Source of the DNA: Candidatus Flemingiibacterium merdigallinarum
Lineage (GTDB): Bacteria > Bacillota > Clostridia > Oscillospirales > CAG-272
DNA: 32,004 bases
Assembly: GCA_904386005.1 (NCBI GenBank)
Contig: CAJFKR010000029.1
Span: forward strand, 1-32,004
Direction: 5' to 3'
The stretch's first letter is position 1; each line of letters starts with the position of its first letter. Positions 22,550-29,576 of the stretch are shown here, one piece after another. The translations under genes were made by a program, and so were the position numbers. A model generated the notes under the pieces. It searched no databases, had not been told where the DNA came from, and was given only the letters and a program-made list of their open reading frames with translations.

Positions 22550-22577
22550 AGCCGTCCGATATGGGCGGCTTTTTATT
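22550..22577 (+). terminator. Intrinsic terminator after the small peptide gene
   Basis: AGCCGTCC (22550-22557) pairs with GGGCGGCT (22563-22570), including one G-U pair, followed by TTTTTATTTAT. Confidence 0.8.
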
Positions 22578-22596
22578 TATATTTACCGATTATCCC

Positions 22597-22625
22597 TTGA
22601 CATTATTTATATAATATGGTATCAT
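22597..22625 (+). promoter_or_regulatory. Promoter for the fucosidase unit
   Basis: TTGACA (22597-22602), 17-nt spacer, TATCAT (22620-22625). It leaves a leader of about 145 nt before the fucosidase start and argues against starts near 22616. Confidence 0.75.
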
Positions 22626-22777
22626 TATTGCAGATGGTCCGCCGCGACATAATAACTTGGCGTAGACGATTATATCATATGAAAGGAAGCTTTCGCATTT
22701 TATGTCGACCGCGCAAATTCATGGCGCTTAAATCTGATATAACGTTGTTTCGGTGCATAAATGCGATTTGTTTTGTT

Positions 22778-24058
22778 ATGAAAATTAAACCTACTCAAAA
22801 GCAGCTTGATTTTCTCGACTGGGAGTTCGGAGTGTTTTTCCATTTCGGGATCCGCGCGTTCTTCCCCGGTCATGTCGACTGGGACGGCAAGCCGATGCCG
22901 GCGTCGGCGTTCAACCCGAAGCAGCTCGACTGCAATCAGTGGGTGCGCGTCGCGAAGAAAGCCGGAGCGAAATATTGTATATTCACCACAAAACACCATG
23001 ACGGCTTCGCTATGTGGCAGAGTAAATACTCCGACTACTCGGTCGCCCAGAGCCCGTGGGAGGACGGCAAAGGCGACGTCGTCGCCGAGTTTGTCAAAGC
23101 CTGCCGCGCGTACAATATGCGCGTCGGACTCTATTATTCGCCCGCGCAGTGGGGCGGCAGCGTCAAGTTCGAAAATCCGGTCGAATACGACGATTACTTC
23201 ATCAATCAGATATCCGAGCTTTTGTCAAATTACGGCAAGATCGACTACCTCTGGTTCGACGGCTGCGGTTCGGAGAACCACGAGTATGACAAGCCGCGTA
23301 TAATCAACGCGATCCGCTCGCTTCAGCCCGAGATACGCATATTCTCGATGTGGGATCCGGACACGCGCTGGGTCGGCAACGAGGATGGCTACGCCGATAT
23401 GCCTAATGTCAACACGGTCGACAAGGCCGACTTCTCGGTGCTTGCCGACGAGGCGCGCTCGGTCGGCGGCATGAAATACCTGCCTGCCGAATGTGACATG
23501 AAGCTGCGCACGACCTGGTTCGACTGCGAAGCCAACGAGGACACGATAAAGTCGGTGTCCGAGCTGGTCGGCTGCTACGAGTATTCGGTCGGACGCGGCG
23601 CGAACCTGCTGTTAAATGTCGGACCCGACTCGCGCGGACTGATACCCGAAGCCGACGCGGCTCGCCTGCTCGAGTTCGGCGACGAGCTCCGCCGCCGCTA
23701 CGAACACCCGCTGCCATTCACTGACGTCGTGCGCGAGGACTCGGGTTTGTGGACGATAAAATCAAAGGAGCGTCAGAACGGCTGGAATCCCGCACAACTC
23801 GGCACCTATGAGGTCGACACCTGCGTCGTCGAGGAGGACATCACCGACGGCGAGGCGATAGAGGAATTCCGTATATACGCGTCCCTCCCCTGCTACGGCA
23901 AGCGCTACTGCGTATATATCGGTCAGACGGTCGGACACAAGGCGATCTGCCGTTTTCCGACAATCAAAACCGGCGAGCTCTCGGTCGAGGTGACAAAATC
24001 GGACGGCGAGGTCAGAATAAAGTCTGTGAAGGCTTACTGTACAGGCGAGACGAAATGA
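22778..24058 (+). CDS. Alpha-L-fucosidase, GH29 family
   Basis: Retaining exo-alpha-L-fucosidase of about 426 residues. GH29 features: EFGVFFHFGIRAFFPGHVDW near the N-terminus, CIFTTKHHDGFAMW, VGLYYSPAQWGG, and the nucleophile motif YLWFDGCG with Asp161. A C-terminal beta-sandwich follows from about residue 310. No signal peptide, so it likely acts on imported fuco-oligosaccharides. I chose ATG 22778, where conserved sequence begins. Upstream in-frame starts add unconserved AT-richer sequence. None of the candidates has a well-placed ribosome binding site. The next gene begins 9 nt after the stop. Confidence 0.9.
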   Translation: MKIKPTQKQLDFLDWEFGVFFHFGIRAFFPGHVDWDGKPMPASAFNPKQLDCNQWVRVAKKAGAKYCIFTTKHHDGFAMWQSKYSDYSVAQSPWEDGKGDVVAEFVKACRAYNMRVGLYYSPAQWGGSVKFENPVEYDDYFINQISELLSNYGKIDYLWFDGCGSENHEYDKPRIINAIRSLQPEIRIFSMWDPDTRWVGNEDGYADMPNVNTVDKADFSVLADEARSVGGMKYLPAECDMKLRTTWFDCEANEDTIKSVSELVGCYEYSVGRGANLLLNVGPDSRGLIPEADAARLLEFGDELRRRYEHPLPFTDVVREDSGLWTIKSKERQNGWNPAQLGTYEVDTCVVEEDITDGEAIEEFRIYASLPCYGKRYCVYIGQTVGHKAICRFPTIKTGELSVEVTKSDGEVRIKSVKAYCTGETK

Positions 24059-24067
24059 GGTGACTGA

Positions 24068-25162
24068 ATGATATCAAATTCGGATTTCGGAAAAACGCTG
24101 ACCGCTCTGCGCGAGCGGGCTAAGCTGACGACAGCTGAGGTTGCCGAAAAACTCGGAGTCTCCGCGGAGACTGTGGAGGGCTGGGAGCTGGGACGAGCCT
24201 TTCCCGAGATATCGACCCTGCCCGAAATCGCGGCGGTACTGAAATGTGACATAAATACACTGTTCGGCTATAAGCCGGACAACAACATACCCGACGCCGA
24301 TTCTGACGACGACTTCGTCTACCACGGCGACCTCAACTCAGCCACGACCGGCGGCGACCTCGATGTGTTCGGCAATGTTTTCGGCGACGTCAACGCCGGC
24401 GGCAGCGCGAATGTGACCGGTCAGGTCGACGGCAATATCGAAGTCGGCAGCGACGTCACAGTCGGCGGCAATGTCGCAGGATACATCGACGCCGGAGACG
24501 ATGTGACCGTGACCGGACGGGTAGACGGCAACATCGACTGCGGCGGAGACATCGCGGTCGGCGGCGGAGTCTGCGGCGACATAAACTCGGGCGGCGACGT
24601 CGCGGTCAAGGGCGCGGTCAAAGGCAATATCGACTGCTGCGGCGACCTTTCGGTCGGCGGCGCGGTCAACGGCGACATTGACTCGGACGGAGACGTCTCG
24701 GTCAACGGTCGTGTCTCGGGTGAGGTCAACGCCGGAGGGGACGTTTCGATAAACGGCGAGCTCTGCGGCAACGCCGACATCGGCGGCGACCTTGTATTAA
24801 ACGGCTCGGCTGACGGAAATCTCAACATCGGCGGAGACGCTAAAATAAACGGTCAGCTTTCCGAGGGAATCGACTGCGGCGGAGACGCTCTTATCAACGG
24901 CAATACGCACGGCGACCTCAACGTTGGCGGCGACCTTAAATTAAACGGAAATCACGACGGTGATATCGACGTCGGCGGAGACTGTGTGGTCGGCTCGAAA
25001 AATTCCGACAACAAACTGAACGTGACCGGTAACGTCAATGTCGGCGGCGACTGCAAGCTCTGGTGCGACGTCGACGGCGACGTCAATGTCGGCGGCGACC
25101 TCGTGCTTGGCGGCAATGTGTCCGGCGAGCTGAACGTAGGCGGAAGAATAACGAACAAATGA
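24068..25162 (+). CDS. XRE DNA-binding domain fused to bactofilin-like 16-residue repeats
   Basis: A 364-residue protein in two parts. Residues about 8-67 are an XRE/Cro helix-turn-helix (LTALRERAKLTTAEVAEKLG, then VSAETVEGWELGRAFPEIST). After an Asp-rich linker, residues about 106-364 form nearly regular 16-residue repeats of the type GDxxxGGDVxVxGxVx, about 16 rungs with a few longer ones near residues 300-315. This is the pattern of polymer-forming bactofilin beta-solenoids (PF04519-like). There is no membrane segment. Family knowledge suggests the repeats could self-assemble. I infer a regulator whose DNA binding is multivalent or tied to a filament. It sits between a fucosidase and a glycosidase-like gene. 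Cys residues recur in the rungs. Confidence 0.85.
   Translation: MISNSDFGKTLTALRERAKLTTAEVAEKLGVSAETVEGWELGRAFPEISTLPEIAAVLKCDINTLFGYKPDNNIPDADSDDDFVYHGDLNSATTGGDLDVFGNVFGDVNAGGSANVTGQVDGNIEVGSDVTVGGNVAGYIDAGDDVTVTGRVDGNIDCGGDIAVGGGVCGDINSGGDVAVKGAVKGNIDCCGDLSVGGAVNGDIDSDGDVSVNGRVSGEVNAGGDVSINGELCGNADIGGDLVLNGSADGNLNIGGDAKINGQLSEGIDCGGDALINGNTHGDLNVGGDLKLNGNHDGDIDVGGDCVVGSKNSDNKLNVTGNVNVGGDCKLWCDVDGDVNVGGDLVLGGNVSGELNVGGRITNK
24383..25159 (+). repeat. 48-nt coding repeats of the solenoid domain
   Basis: About 16 in-frame units of 48 nt (16 codons). Protein-level conservation exceeds DNA identity, so it is an old duplicated array rather than a recent slippage tract. Confidence 0.85.
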
Positions 25163-25165
25163 CGT

Positions 25166-25244
25166 CGGAGCAGTATATTTGCCAGTACCAAAGCTACGTC
25201 AAGCCAACTTAACGATATCCGACGCGACGCTGCTCCGGCAAATA
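25166..25244 (+). other. Pseudoknot-like complementary segments between genes
   Basis: CGGAGCAG (25166-25173) pairs with CTGCTCCG (25230-25237), and TATTTGCC (25176-25183) pairs with GGCAAATA (25237-25244). The order a-b-a'-b' is that of an H-type pseudoknot, directly after the stop of the solenoid gene. A further AT-rich hairpin (GAGATA-ATT-TATCTC) lies at about 25251-25265. Intergenic gap 25163-25294; no gene seen. Confidence 0.45.
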
Positions 25245-25294
25245 CAAATCGAGATAATTTATCTCCTGTAAAAAAATATAGAAAGGCAATAAAA

Positions 25295-26605
25295 ATGACT
25301 GACATCACACACAAGCTGCTCGAACGCCACCCTCTCGGCAATCCGCACCGCGTCTGGCGGCAGAGCAATTATATCCTGTCCACGTTCAGCTGCCGCGGCG
25401 ACAATATGCGCCGCGCGGTGCGCGCCTGCCGCGACGCCGGCTTCAATCTGATCGAGCTCGGATGGGCAGAGCATGAACAGGCGCTGGAAGCGGTGAGCCT
25501 GTGCGAGGAGTACCGGCTCGACCTGCTTTATCAGGACTTCTCGGAGTTCGGCGGAATGCAGAAATGGCATCTCGACCGCATCACCTCCGCCGACGACCCT
25601 GCGGCTGCGCTAAAGGCGCACAATCAGCTGCTGAAAGCTCTTGCCGACAAGCTAAGACCTTATCGCCACACAATCGGCTATTATGTATGGGACGAGCCGC
25701 TGCTGCATGAGCAGCTGCTCGAAGCTCGCCGACAAGCGGATATACTACAAGCGCACACTCCCGAAAAACTGCCGTTCACTGTCGCGATTCCGAGCTACAA
25801 CACCGATTATACTTGGCAGAACGGCAAATTCACTGATTATTTAACCGACTATGTTGAAAAAATAGATCCGCCGGTGCTGTCGCTCGACTACTATCCGTAC
25901 GGACTGCCCGGCTACAACGACGACGAGCAGCTCGACAATTCGCTGTTCTGGTGCGACCTTGGACTTATGCGTGTGCTGTGCAAAAAATACTCGCTGCCGC
26001 TCTGGTTCTACTATCAGGCGGTCAATCTCTACAAATACGCGCACTTCGAGTTCGAGATGGTGCGCTGCCAGATGTATGCCGCCGCGCTGTACGGAGCCAA
26101 GGGACTACAGAGCTACACCGCGGTCGGCTCGGTCATAACCGAATCGGGCGAGCCGGACGTTTTCTTCAATGAGACAAAGCAGATACACTCCGAGTTCGAC
26201 GCGCTCGGAAACACGCTTATGGCGCTCGATTCCTATGCGGTCTACCACAGCCCCGAGCTGTTATCTGGCAGTGAATACATGGACGGGCTCGCCGACGACA
26301 TCGCCGACAGCGACCTGCTCTCGGGAGAGCTTGACCGCCGTGTATCGGTCGGAGAGCTGCGCGACGAATACGGCAACCGTTATTTCATGGTATTGAACCG
26401 CGACTTCACGGTCGAAAAGTCGATAAGTATCAAGCTGAAACGTCCGATGCGGCGATATGACGTCAGCCGGATCGACGGCTCGCAGACTCTCGTCGGCGTG
26501 ATAGACTCGATCGATCTCACTCTCGCCCCGGGCGACGCCGCGCTGATACGCTTACAGGAGTCAAACGACGAGCCTTTCACCTGCGAATACCGGATTAGTT
26601 GTTAG
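25295..26605 (+). CDS. Glycosidase-like TIM-barrel protein, family unassigned
   Basis: A 436-residue soluble protein with the look of a clan-A-type glycoside hydrolase. It has an N-terminal barrel with CRDAGFNLIELGWAE, then IGYYVWDEPLLHEQLLEARR (a D-E-P acidic motif at a strand end, typical of catalytic acids), VLSLDYYPYG and LPLWFYYQAVN, and later YGAKGLQSYTAVGS. A C-terminal beta-sandwich from about residue 345 includes YFMVLNRDFTVEKSI and ends LTLAPGDAALIRL, as in beta-galactosidase-like enzymes. I cannot name the CAZy family. No signal peptide. Good ribosome binding site (GAAAGGCAATAAAA). Confidence 0.65.
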   Translation: MTDITHKLLERHPLGNPHRVWRQSNYILSTFSCRGDNMRRAVRACRDAGFNLIELGWAEHEQALEAVSLCEEYRLDLLYQDFSEFGGMQKWHLDRITSADDPAAALKAHNQLLKALADKLRPYRHTIGYYVWDEPLLHEQLLEARRQADILQAHTPEKLPFTVAIPSYNTDYTWQNGKFTDYLTDYVEKIDPPVLSLDYYPYGLPGYNDDEQLDNSLFWCDLGLMRVLCKKYSLPLWFYYQAVNLYKYAHFEFEMVRCQMYAAALYGAKGLQSYTAVGSVITESGEPDVFFNETKQIHSEFDALGNTLMALDSYAVYHSPELLSGSEYMDGLADDIADSDLLSGELDRRVSVGELRDEYGNRYFMVLNRDFTVEKSISIKLKRPMRRYDVSRIDGSQTLVGVIDSIDLTLAPGDAALIRLQESNDEPFTCEYRISC

Positions 26606-26636
26606 TTGTTAGATATTAGTTATTAGTTATATGTTA
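26594..26636 (+). repeat. TTAGTTx heptad array
   Basis: Near-perfect 7-nt units: TTAGTTG twice, TTAGATA, TTAGTTA twice, then decay. It overlaps the end of the preceding gene and resembles the heptads at 7141-7168. Confidence 0.5.
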
Positions 26637-26673
26637 ATAGTTATTACATCATAATTATACCTCTACCAACATC

Positions 26674-26714
26674 TGAAAATGCAGACAGCCGGCGGCTGTC
26701 TGCATTTGTTTTAT
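26674..26714. terminator. Bidirectional intrinsic terminator
   Basis: A perfect 14-bp stem (26677-26690 with 26694-26707), loop GGC, with GTTTT on the right and GAAAA on the left. It serves the glycosidase-like gene and the convergent methyltransferase gene. Confidence 0.9.
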
Positions 26715-26729
26715 CCATATCTCCGAGGG

Positions 26730-27377
26730 CTAACACGCGGTTATCATAACCGTATTCTCCTGTTTGTAGACTTGATTTACCTCAACGAACCCCGCGGATT
26801 TCAGCAGCTTGATCTGATTTTCGACCGTGCAGGGCACATCGAAATGAAACCAGCCGTCGCCGAGCCGCTGTTCAGCTTTGAGACGAGCAAGCTCGGCGAA
26901 GAATTCATCCTCCTGCGCCTGTGTAGCACACATATAGTCACATTCGATGTAAGTCCCGCCCGATTTCAACGCGTCGTGAATTTTTCGGTATATATGCAGC
27001 TTTTCATCATGCGTAAAGTGGTGCATTGTCTGAAACGACACGGCTGCGTCATATCCGTCGCCATAATCCGCCTTGAAGTAGTCGGCGAGCATCAACGTCA
27101 GCCTTTTGTCCGGATGCTTCAACAAAATCCGCGCGAGCATCTGCGCGGTCATATCAATTCCGGTCACGTCGATATCGGGCAGCAGCTTGAATATCTCATC
27201 AAGCTCAAGTCCGGTTCCGCAGCCGAGGTCGAGCAATTTCGCCGGCTTCAGCTTCGCGACAAGCTCAGCCATCAGCCGATATCCGTCGGCACAGCCGCCG
27301 ACGTCGCGCAGCATATGCTCATCGTAGCCGTCGACGCGGGCGGCGAAGAAATCATCCATGCGTTCAAGCTTTGTCAT
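26730..27377 (-). CDS. Class I SAM-dependent methyltransferase
   Basis: A soluble methyltransferase of about 215 residues. Motif I is LLDLGCGTGLELDEI, followed by an acidic strand-2 end (VTGIDMTAQML), and later AAVSFQTMHHF and a GGTYIECDYM segment. The N-terminus, MTKLERMDDFFAARVDGYDEHML, matches small cytosolic class I enzymes; substrate unknown. I prefer ATG 27377, directly behind GGGGATATGAA, over GTG 27428. The latter would lie only a few bases after the transcription start expected from the promoter at 27440-27468. Confidence 0.88.
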   Translation of the reverse strand: MTKLERMDDFFAARVDGYDEHMLRDVGGCADGYRLMAELVAKLKPAKLLDLGCGTGLELDEIFKLLPDIDVTGIDMTAQMLARILLKHPDKRLTLMLADYFKADYGDGYDAAVSFQTMHHFTHDEKLHIYRKIHDALKSGGTYIECDYMCATQAQEDEFFAELARLKAEQRLGDGWFHFDVPCTVENQIKLLKSAGFVEVNQVYKQENTVMITAC

Positions 27378-27439
27378 TTCATATCCCCATTTCGTGCTTT
27401 CTGTATTCTGACGTGATTTTATTTTCACGTTTCAGATTA

Positions 27440-27468
27440 ATTATACCGCGTGTCGTGGTCGCTGTCAA
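27440..27468 (-). promoter_or_regulatory. Promoter for the methyltransferase gene
   Basis: Minus strand TTGACA (27463-27468), 17-nt spacer, TATAAT (27440-27445): perfect consensus. Confidence 0.85.
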
Positions 27469-27490
27469 GCTATAAAACAACTAAAATCAT

Positions 27491-27509
27491 TGTTTACTAT
27501 ATGTAAACA
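27491..27509. promoter_or_regulatory. 19-bp palindrome between divergent promoters
   Basis: TGTTTAC-TATAT-GTAAACA, a perfect 7-5-7 inverted repeat. It lies 22 nt from the minus-strand -35 of the methyltransferase gene and 14 nt from the plus-strand -35 of the YccF gene, so one regulator could control both. The factor is unknown. Confidence 0.6.
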
Positions 27510-27523
27510 TTCTGACCGTGAGG

Positions 27524-27552
27524 TTGACAGCCGCGATGTGATGTAATATAAT
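27524..27552 (+). promoter_or_regulatory. Promoter for the YccF gene
   Basis: TTGACA (27524-27529), 17-nt spacer, TATAAT (27547-27552): perfect consensus. Confidence 0.85.
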
Positions 27553-27584
27553 AGTTTATGATATAATCAAATGGGGGGATTTAT

Positions 27585-27944
27585 ATGAGTTGTCTTGGCA
27601 ACATCATCTGGTTCGTATTTGGTGGATTCTTCGCCGGAGTCTCGTGGCTGCTCGCGGGCGTGTTCTGGTGCATCACGATTATCGGCATACCCATAGGTAT
27701 GCAGTGCTTCAAGCTCGCGCAGCTGTCATTTCTGCCATTCGGACGTGAGATTGTATATGGCGGCGGCGCGGTTTCGCTGATACTTAACATATTCTGGCTG
27801 ATACTGTCCGGCATACCGCTCGCATTAACTCACGTCCTTTTCGGCTGCCTATTTGCCATCACGATTATCGGCATTCCGTTTGCAAAGCAGCACTTCAAGC
27901 TTGCCAAGCTCGCGCTGATGCCGTTCGGCGCGACGATTGTATGA
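27585..27944 (+). CDS. YccF-domain inner membrane protein
   Basis: A 119-residue membrane protein made of two related halves, each a hydrophobic span followed by the repeat IIGIPxxxQxFKLAxLxxxPFG. The first is at about residues 31-50 and the second at about 92-111. This duplicated motif defines the YccF (DUF307) family, whose function is unknown. GGGGGGATTTAT precedes the ATG. Single gene with its own promoter, terminator and upstream palindrome. Confidence 0.9.
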   Translation: MSCLGNIIWFVFGGFFAGVSWLLAGVFWCITIIGIPIGMQCFKLAQLSFLPFGREIVYGGGAVSLILNIFWLILSGIPLALTHVLFGCLFAITIIGIPFAKQHFKLAKLALMPFGATIV

Positions 27945-27954
27945 TTATATATAA

Positions 27955-28000
27955 AACAAAATCACATCCTCATCATATCAACGAGGATGTGATTATTTTA
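27955..28000. terminator. Bidirectional intrinsic terminator
   Basis: A 12-bp stem (27960-27971 with 27983-27994), 11-nt loop, followed by ATTTTAT and preceded by AAAACAAA. It serves the YccF gene and the convergent ClpP-like gene. Confidence 0.8.
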
Positions 28001-28019
28001 TATAAATTTATTCGTCAGA

Positions 28020-28751
28020 TTATTTAATTTGCACTGTCATTTTTTTCATAAATCCATGCAGACTGCGCAGCGCGGCGTCAAGCCCGCCGACCTCATCGAT
28101 AAGTCCGAGCTTCACCGCCTCGTCGCCGTCGATTATCGAACCTACGTCGGTCGCGATTTCGTCGGTGCGCATCATCAGCTCGTTCAACCGTTCCGCGCTT
28201 ATTTTGCTGTTGCGGACAATGAAATCGTTGATCCTGCCCTGCATACGGCGCAGATATTCAAAGCTCTGCGGCACGCCGACGACCAACCCGTTAGTACGCA
28301 CAGGATGTATCGTCATCGTCGCGCTCGGTACTATAAACGACCGCTTCGCCGCGACCGCGAGCGGCACGCCGATCGAATGCCCTCCGCCGAGTACGACCGA
28401 TACTGTCGGCTTGCTCATGCTCGATATCAGCTCGGCTATCGCGAGTCCGGCTTCAACGTCGCCGCCGACGGTATTCAGTATCACGAGCAGTCCGTCGATC
28501 TCGTCGCTCTCCTCTACCCCGACCAACATCGGTATGATGTGTTCGTATTTTGTAGTCTTTGCGCTGTCGCCGAGCAGATAGTGCCCCTCGATCTGCCCGA
28601 TCACAGTAAGACATTGCAGCGAGCCCTTCGACGACTTCGTCACCGCCGAGCCGGTCTCGCGAATTTCCTCCAGCCGTTCGCCGGCGCTCTCCGCTTCTTG
28701 GGCAGGCTTTTTTGTTTCATAATTGGCATTTTTATCATTATCGCTCATCAT
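28020..28751 (-). CDS. ClpP/TepA-like serine protease
   Basis: A 243-residue ClpP-fold protein of the TepA (translocation-enhancing protein) group found in Firmicutes. The N-terminus has a charged disordered stretch to about residue 45. The ClpP core follows, with LNTVGGDVEAGLAIAELI, the Ser nucleophile Ser126 in GGGHSIGVPLA, and His149 in MTIHPVR. A distal Asp is expected in the TDVGSIIDGD region. Predicted cytoplasmic; TepA has been linked to protein export and spore functions in Bacillus. A second ATG at 28748 has slightly better spacing from GAGGG. Confidence 0.85.
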   Translation of the reverse strand: MMSDNDKNANYETKKPAQEAESAGERLEEIRETGSAVTKSSKGSLQCLTVIGQIEGHYLLGDSAKTTKYEHIIPMLVGVEESDEIDGLLVILNTVGGDVEAGLAIAELISSMSKPTVSVVLGGGHSIGVPLAVAAKRSFIVPSATMTIHPVRTNGLVVGVPQSFEYLRRMQGRINDFIVRNSKISAERLNELMMRTDEIATDVGSIIDGDEAVKLGLIDEVGGLDAALRSLHGFMKKMTVQIK

Positions 28752-28783
28752 AATCCCTCGATTCGTAGTTTTAGCTATAATTC

Positions 28784-28799
28784 GTAAATTAGTATTTAC
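28784..28799. promoter_or_regulatory. 16-bp palindrome between the ClpP-like and PduL genes
   Basis: GTAAAT-TAGT-ATTTAC, a perfect 6-4-6 repeat in the divergent intergenic region. Possible operator; low information content in AT-rich DNA. Confidence 0.3.
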
Positions 28800-28819
28800 A
28801 AAAATTCATCATTTGATTC

Positions 28820-28848
28820 TTTACTTTTCGCGGAAAATATAGTATAAT
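28820..28848 (+). promoter_or_regulatory. Promoter for the PduL-type gene
   Basis: TTTACT (28820-28825), 17-nt spacer, TATAAT (28843-28848); the -35 matches only partly. Confidence 0.55.
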
Positions 28849-28903
28849 TTATATATATGGGCAAAATAACTTATATATCTATACATCGAAAGGAATTCTG
28901 AAA

Positions 28904-29479
28904 ATGGATAACAAGGTATTGGTTGAAACCTCAGCCCGCCACGTTCATCTCACCGAGGAGCACATCGAAGCTCTGTTCGGTAAGGGCGCGACCCTCACAC
29001 ATAAAAAGGATCTCTCGCAGCCCGGTCAGTTCGCGTGCGAGGAGCGCGTGACTCTCGTCGGACCGAAGAAGTCTATCCCGAATGTAATCATCCTCGGACC
29101 GGCTCGCTCGGCGACACAGGTCGAGGTATCGTTCACCGACGCGCGCACGCTCGGAGTCGAAGCTCCGGTTCGTGAGAGCGGCGACATCGCGGGCAGCGCG
29201 GGATGTAAGATTGTCGGACCTGCCGGCGAAATTGAAATCACCGAGGGCGTAATCGTTGCAAAGCGTCACATCCACCTGACTCCTGCCGACGCGGAGGCAT
29301 TCGGCGTTGCGGACAAGCAGGTCGTTTCGGTCAAGATCGATTCGGCTGACCGCTCGACGATATTCGGCGACGTCGTCTGCCGTGTCAGCCCGAAGTTCGC
29401 GGCAGCTATGCACATCGACACCGATGAAGCGAACGCGGCCTGCGCGTTCGGCAAGATTTACGGCGAGATCATCATATAA
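28904..29479 (+). CDS. pduL: PduL-type phosphate acyltransferase
   Basis: Interconverts acyl-CoA and acyl-phosphate (acetyl or propionyl). The 191 residues cover the two PF06130 halves: ETSARHVHLTEEHIEALFG with its metal-binding His pair, and AKRHIHLTPADAEAFG with the second pair. The NVIILGPARSATQVEVS segment lies between. There is no microcompartment-targeting N-terminal extension, and no shell, pdu or acetate kinase gene is visible here. It therefore probably serves as the general phosphotransacetylase in fermentation. CGAAAGGAATTCTGAAA precedes the ATG. Confidence 0.93.
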   Translation: MDNKVLVETSARHVHLTEEHIEALFGKGATLTHKKDLSQPGQFACEERVTLVGPKKSIPNVIILGPARSATQVEVSFTDARTLGVEAPVRESGDIAGSAGCKIVGPAGEIEITEGVIVAKRHIHLTPADAEAFGVADKQVVSVKIDSADRSTIFGDVVCRVSPKFAAAMHIDTDEANAACAFGKIYGEIII

Positions 29480-29514
29480 TCAGTCCGCGAGTCGTTATAT
29501 TTCAGTTTGTATAG

Positions 29515-29532
29515 AATAATTTCATAATTATT
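29515..29532 (+). promoter_or_regulatory. AT-rich palindrome upstream of the Fe-S scaffold gene
   Basis: AATAATT-TCAT-AATTATT, a perfect 7-4-7 repeat about 45 nt before the start. It recalls Fur-type AT-rich dyads only loosely; no good -35/-10 pair was found nearby. Confidence 0.35.
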
Positions 29533-29576
29533 GTATAAAAATAAGTCAGATTCTGCTAAATAAGGAGAAAAGAAAC

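Noticed and set aside
24421-24828. Pro/Ser/Thr-rich minus-strand frame opposite the solenoid repeats
   Set aside because: Reverse reading of the 48-nt coding repeat; repetitive and without signals.
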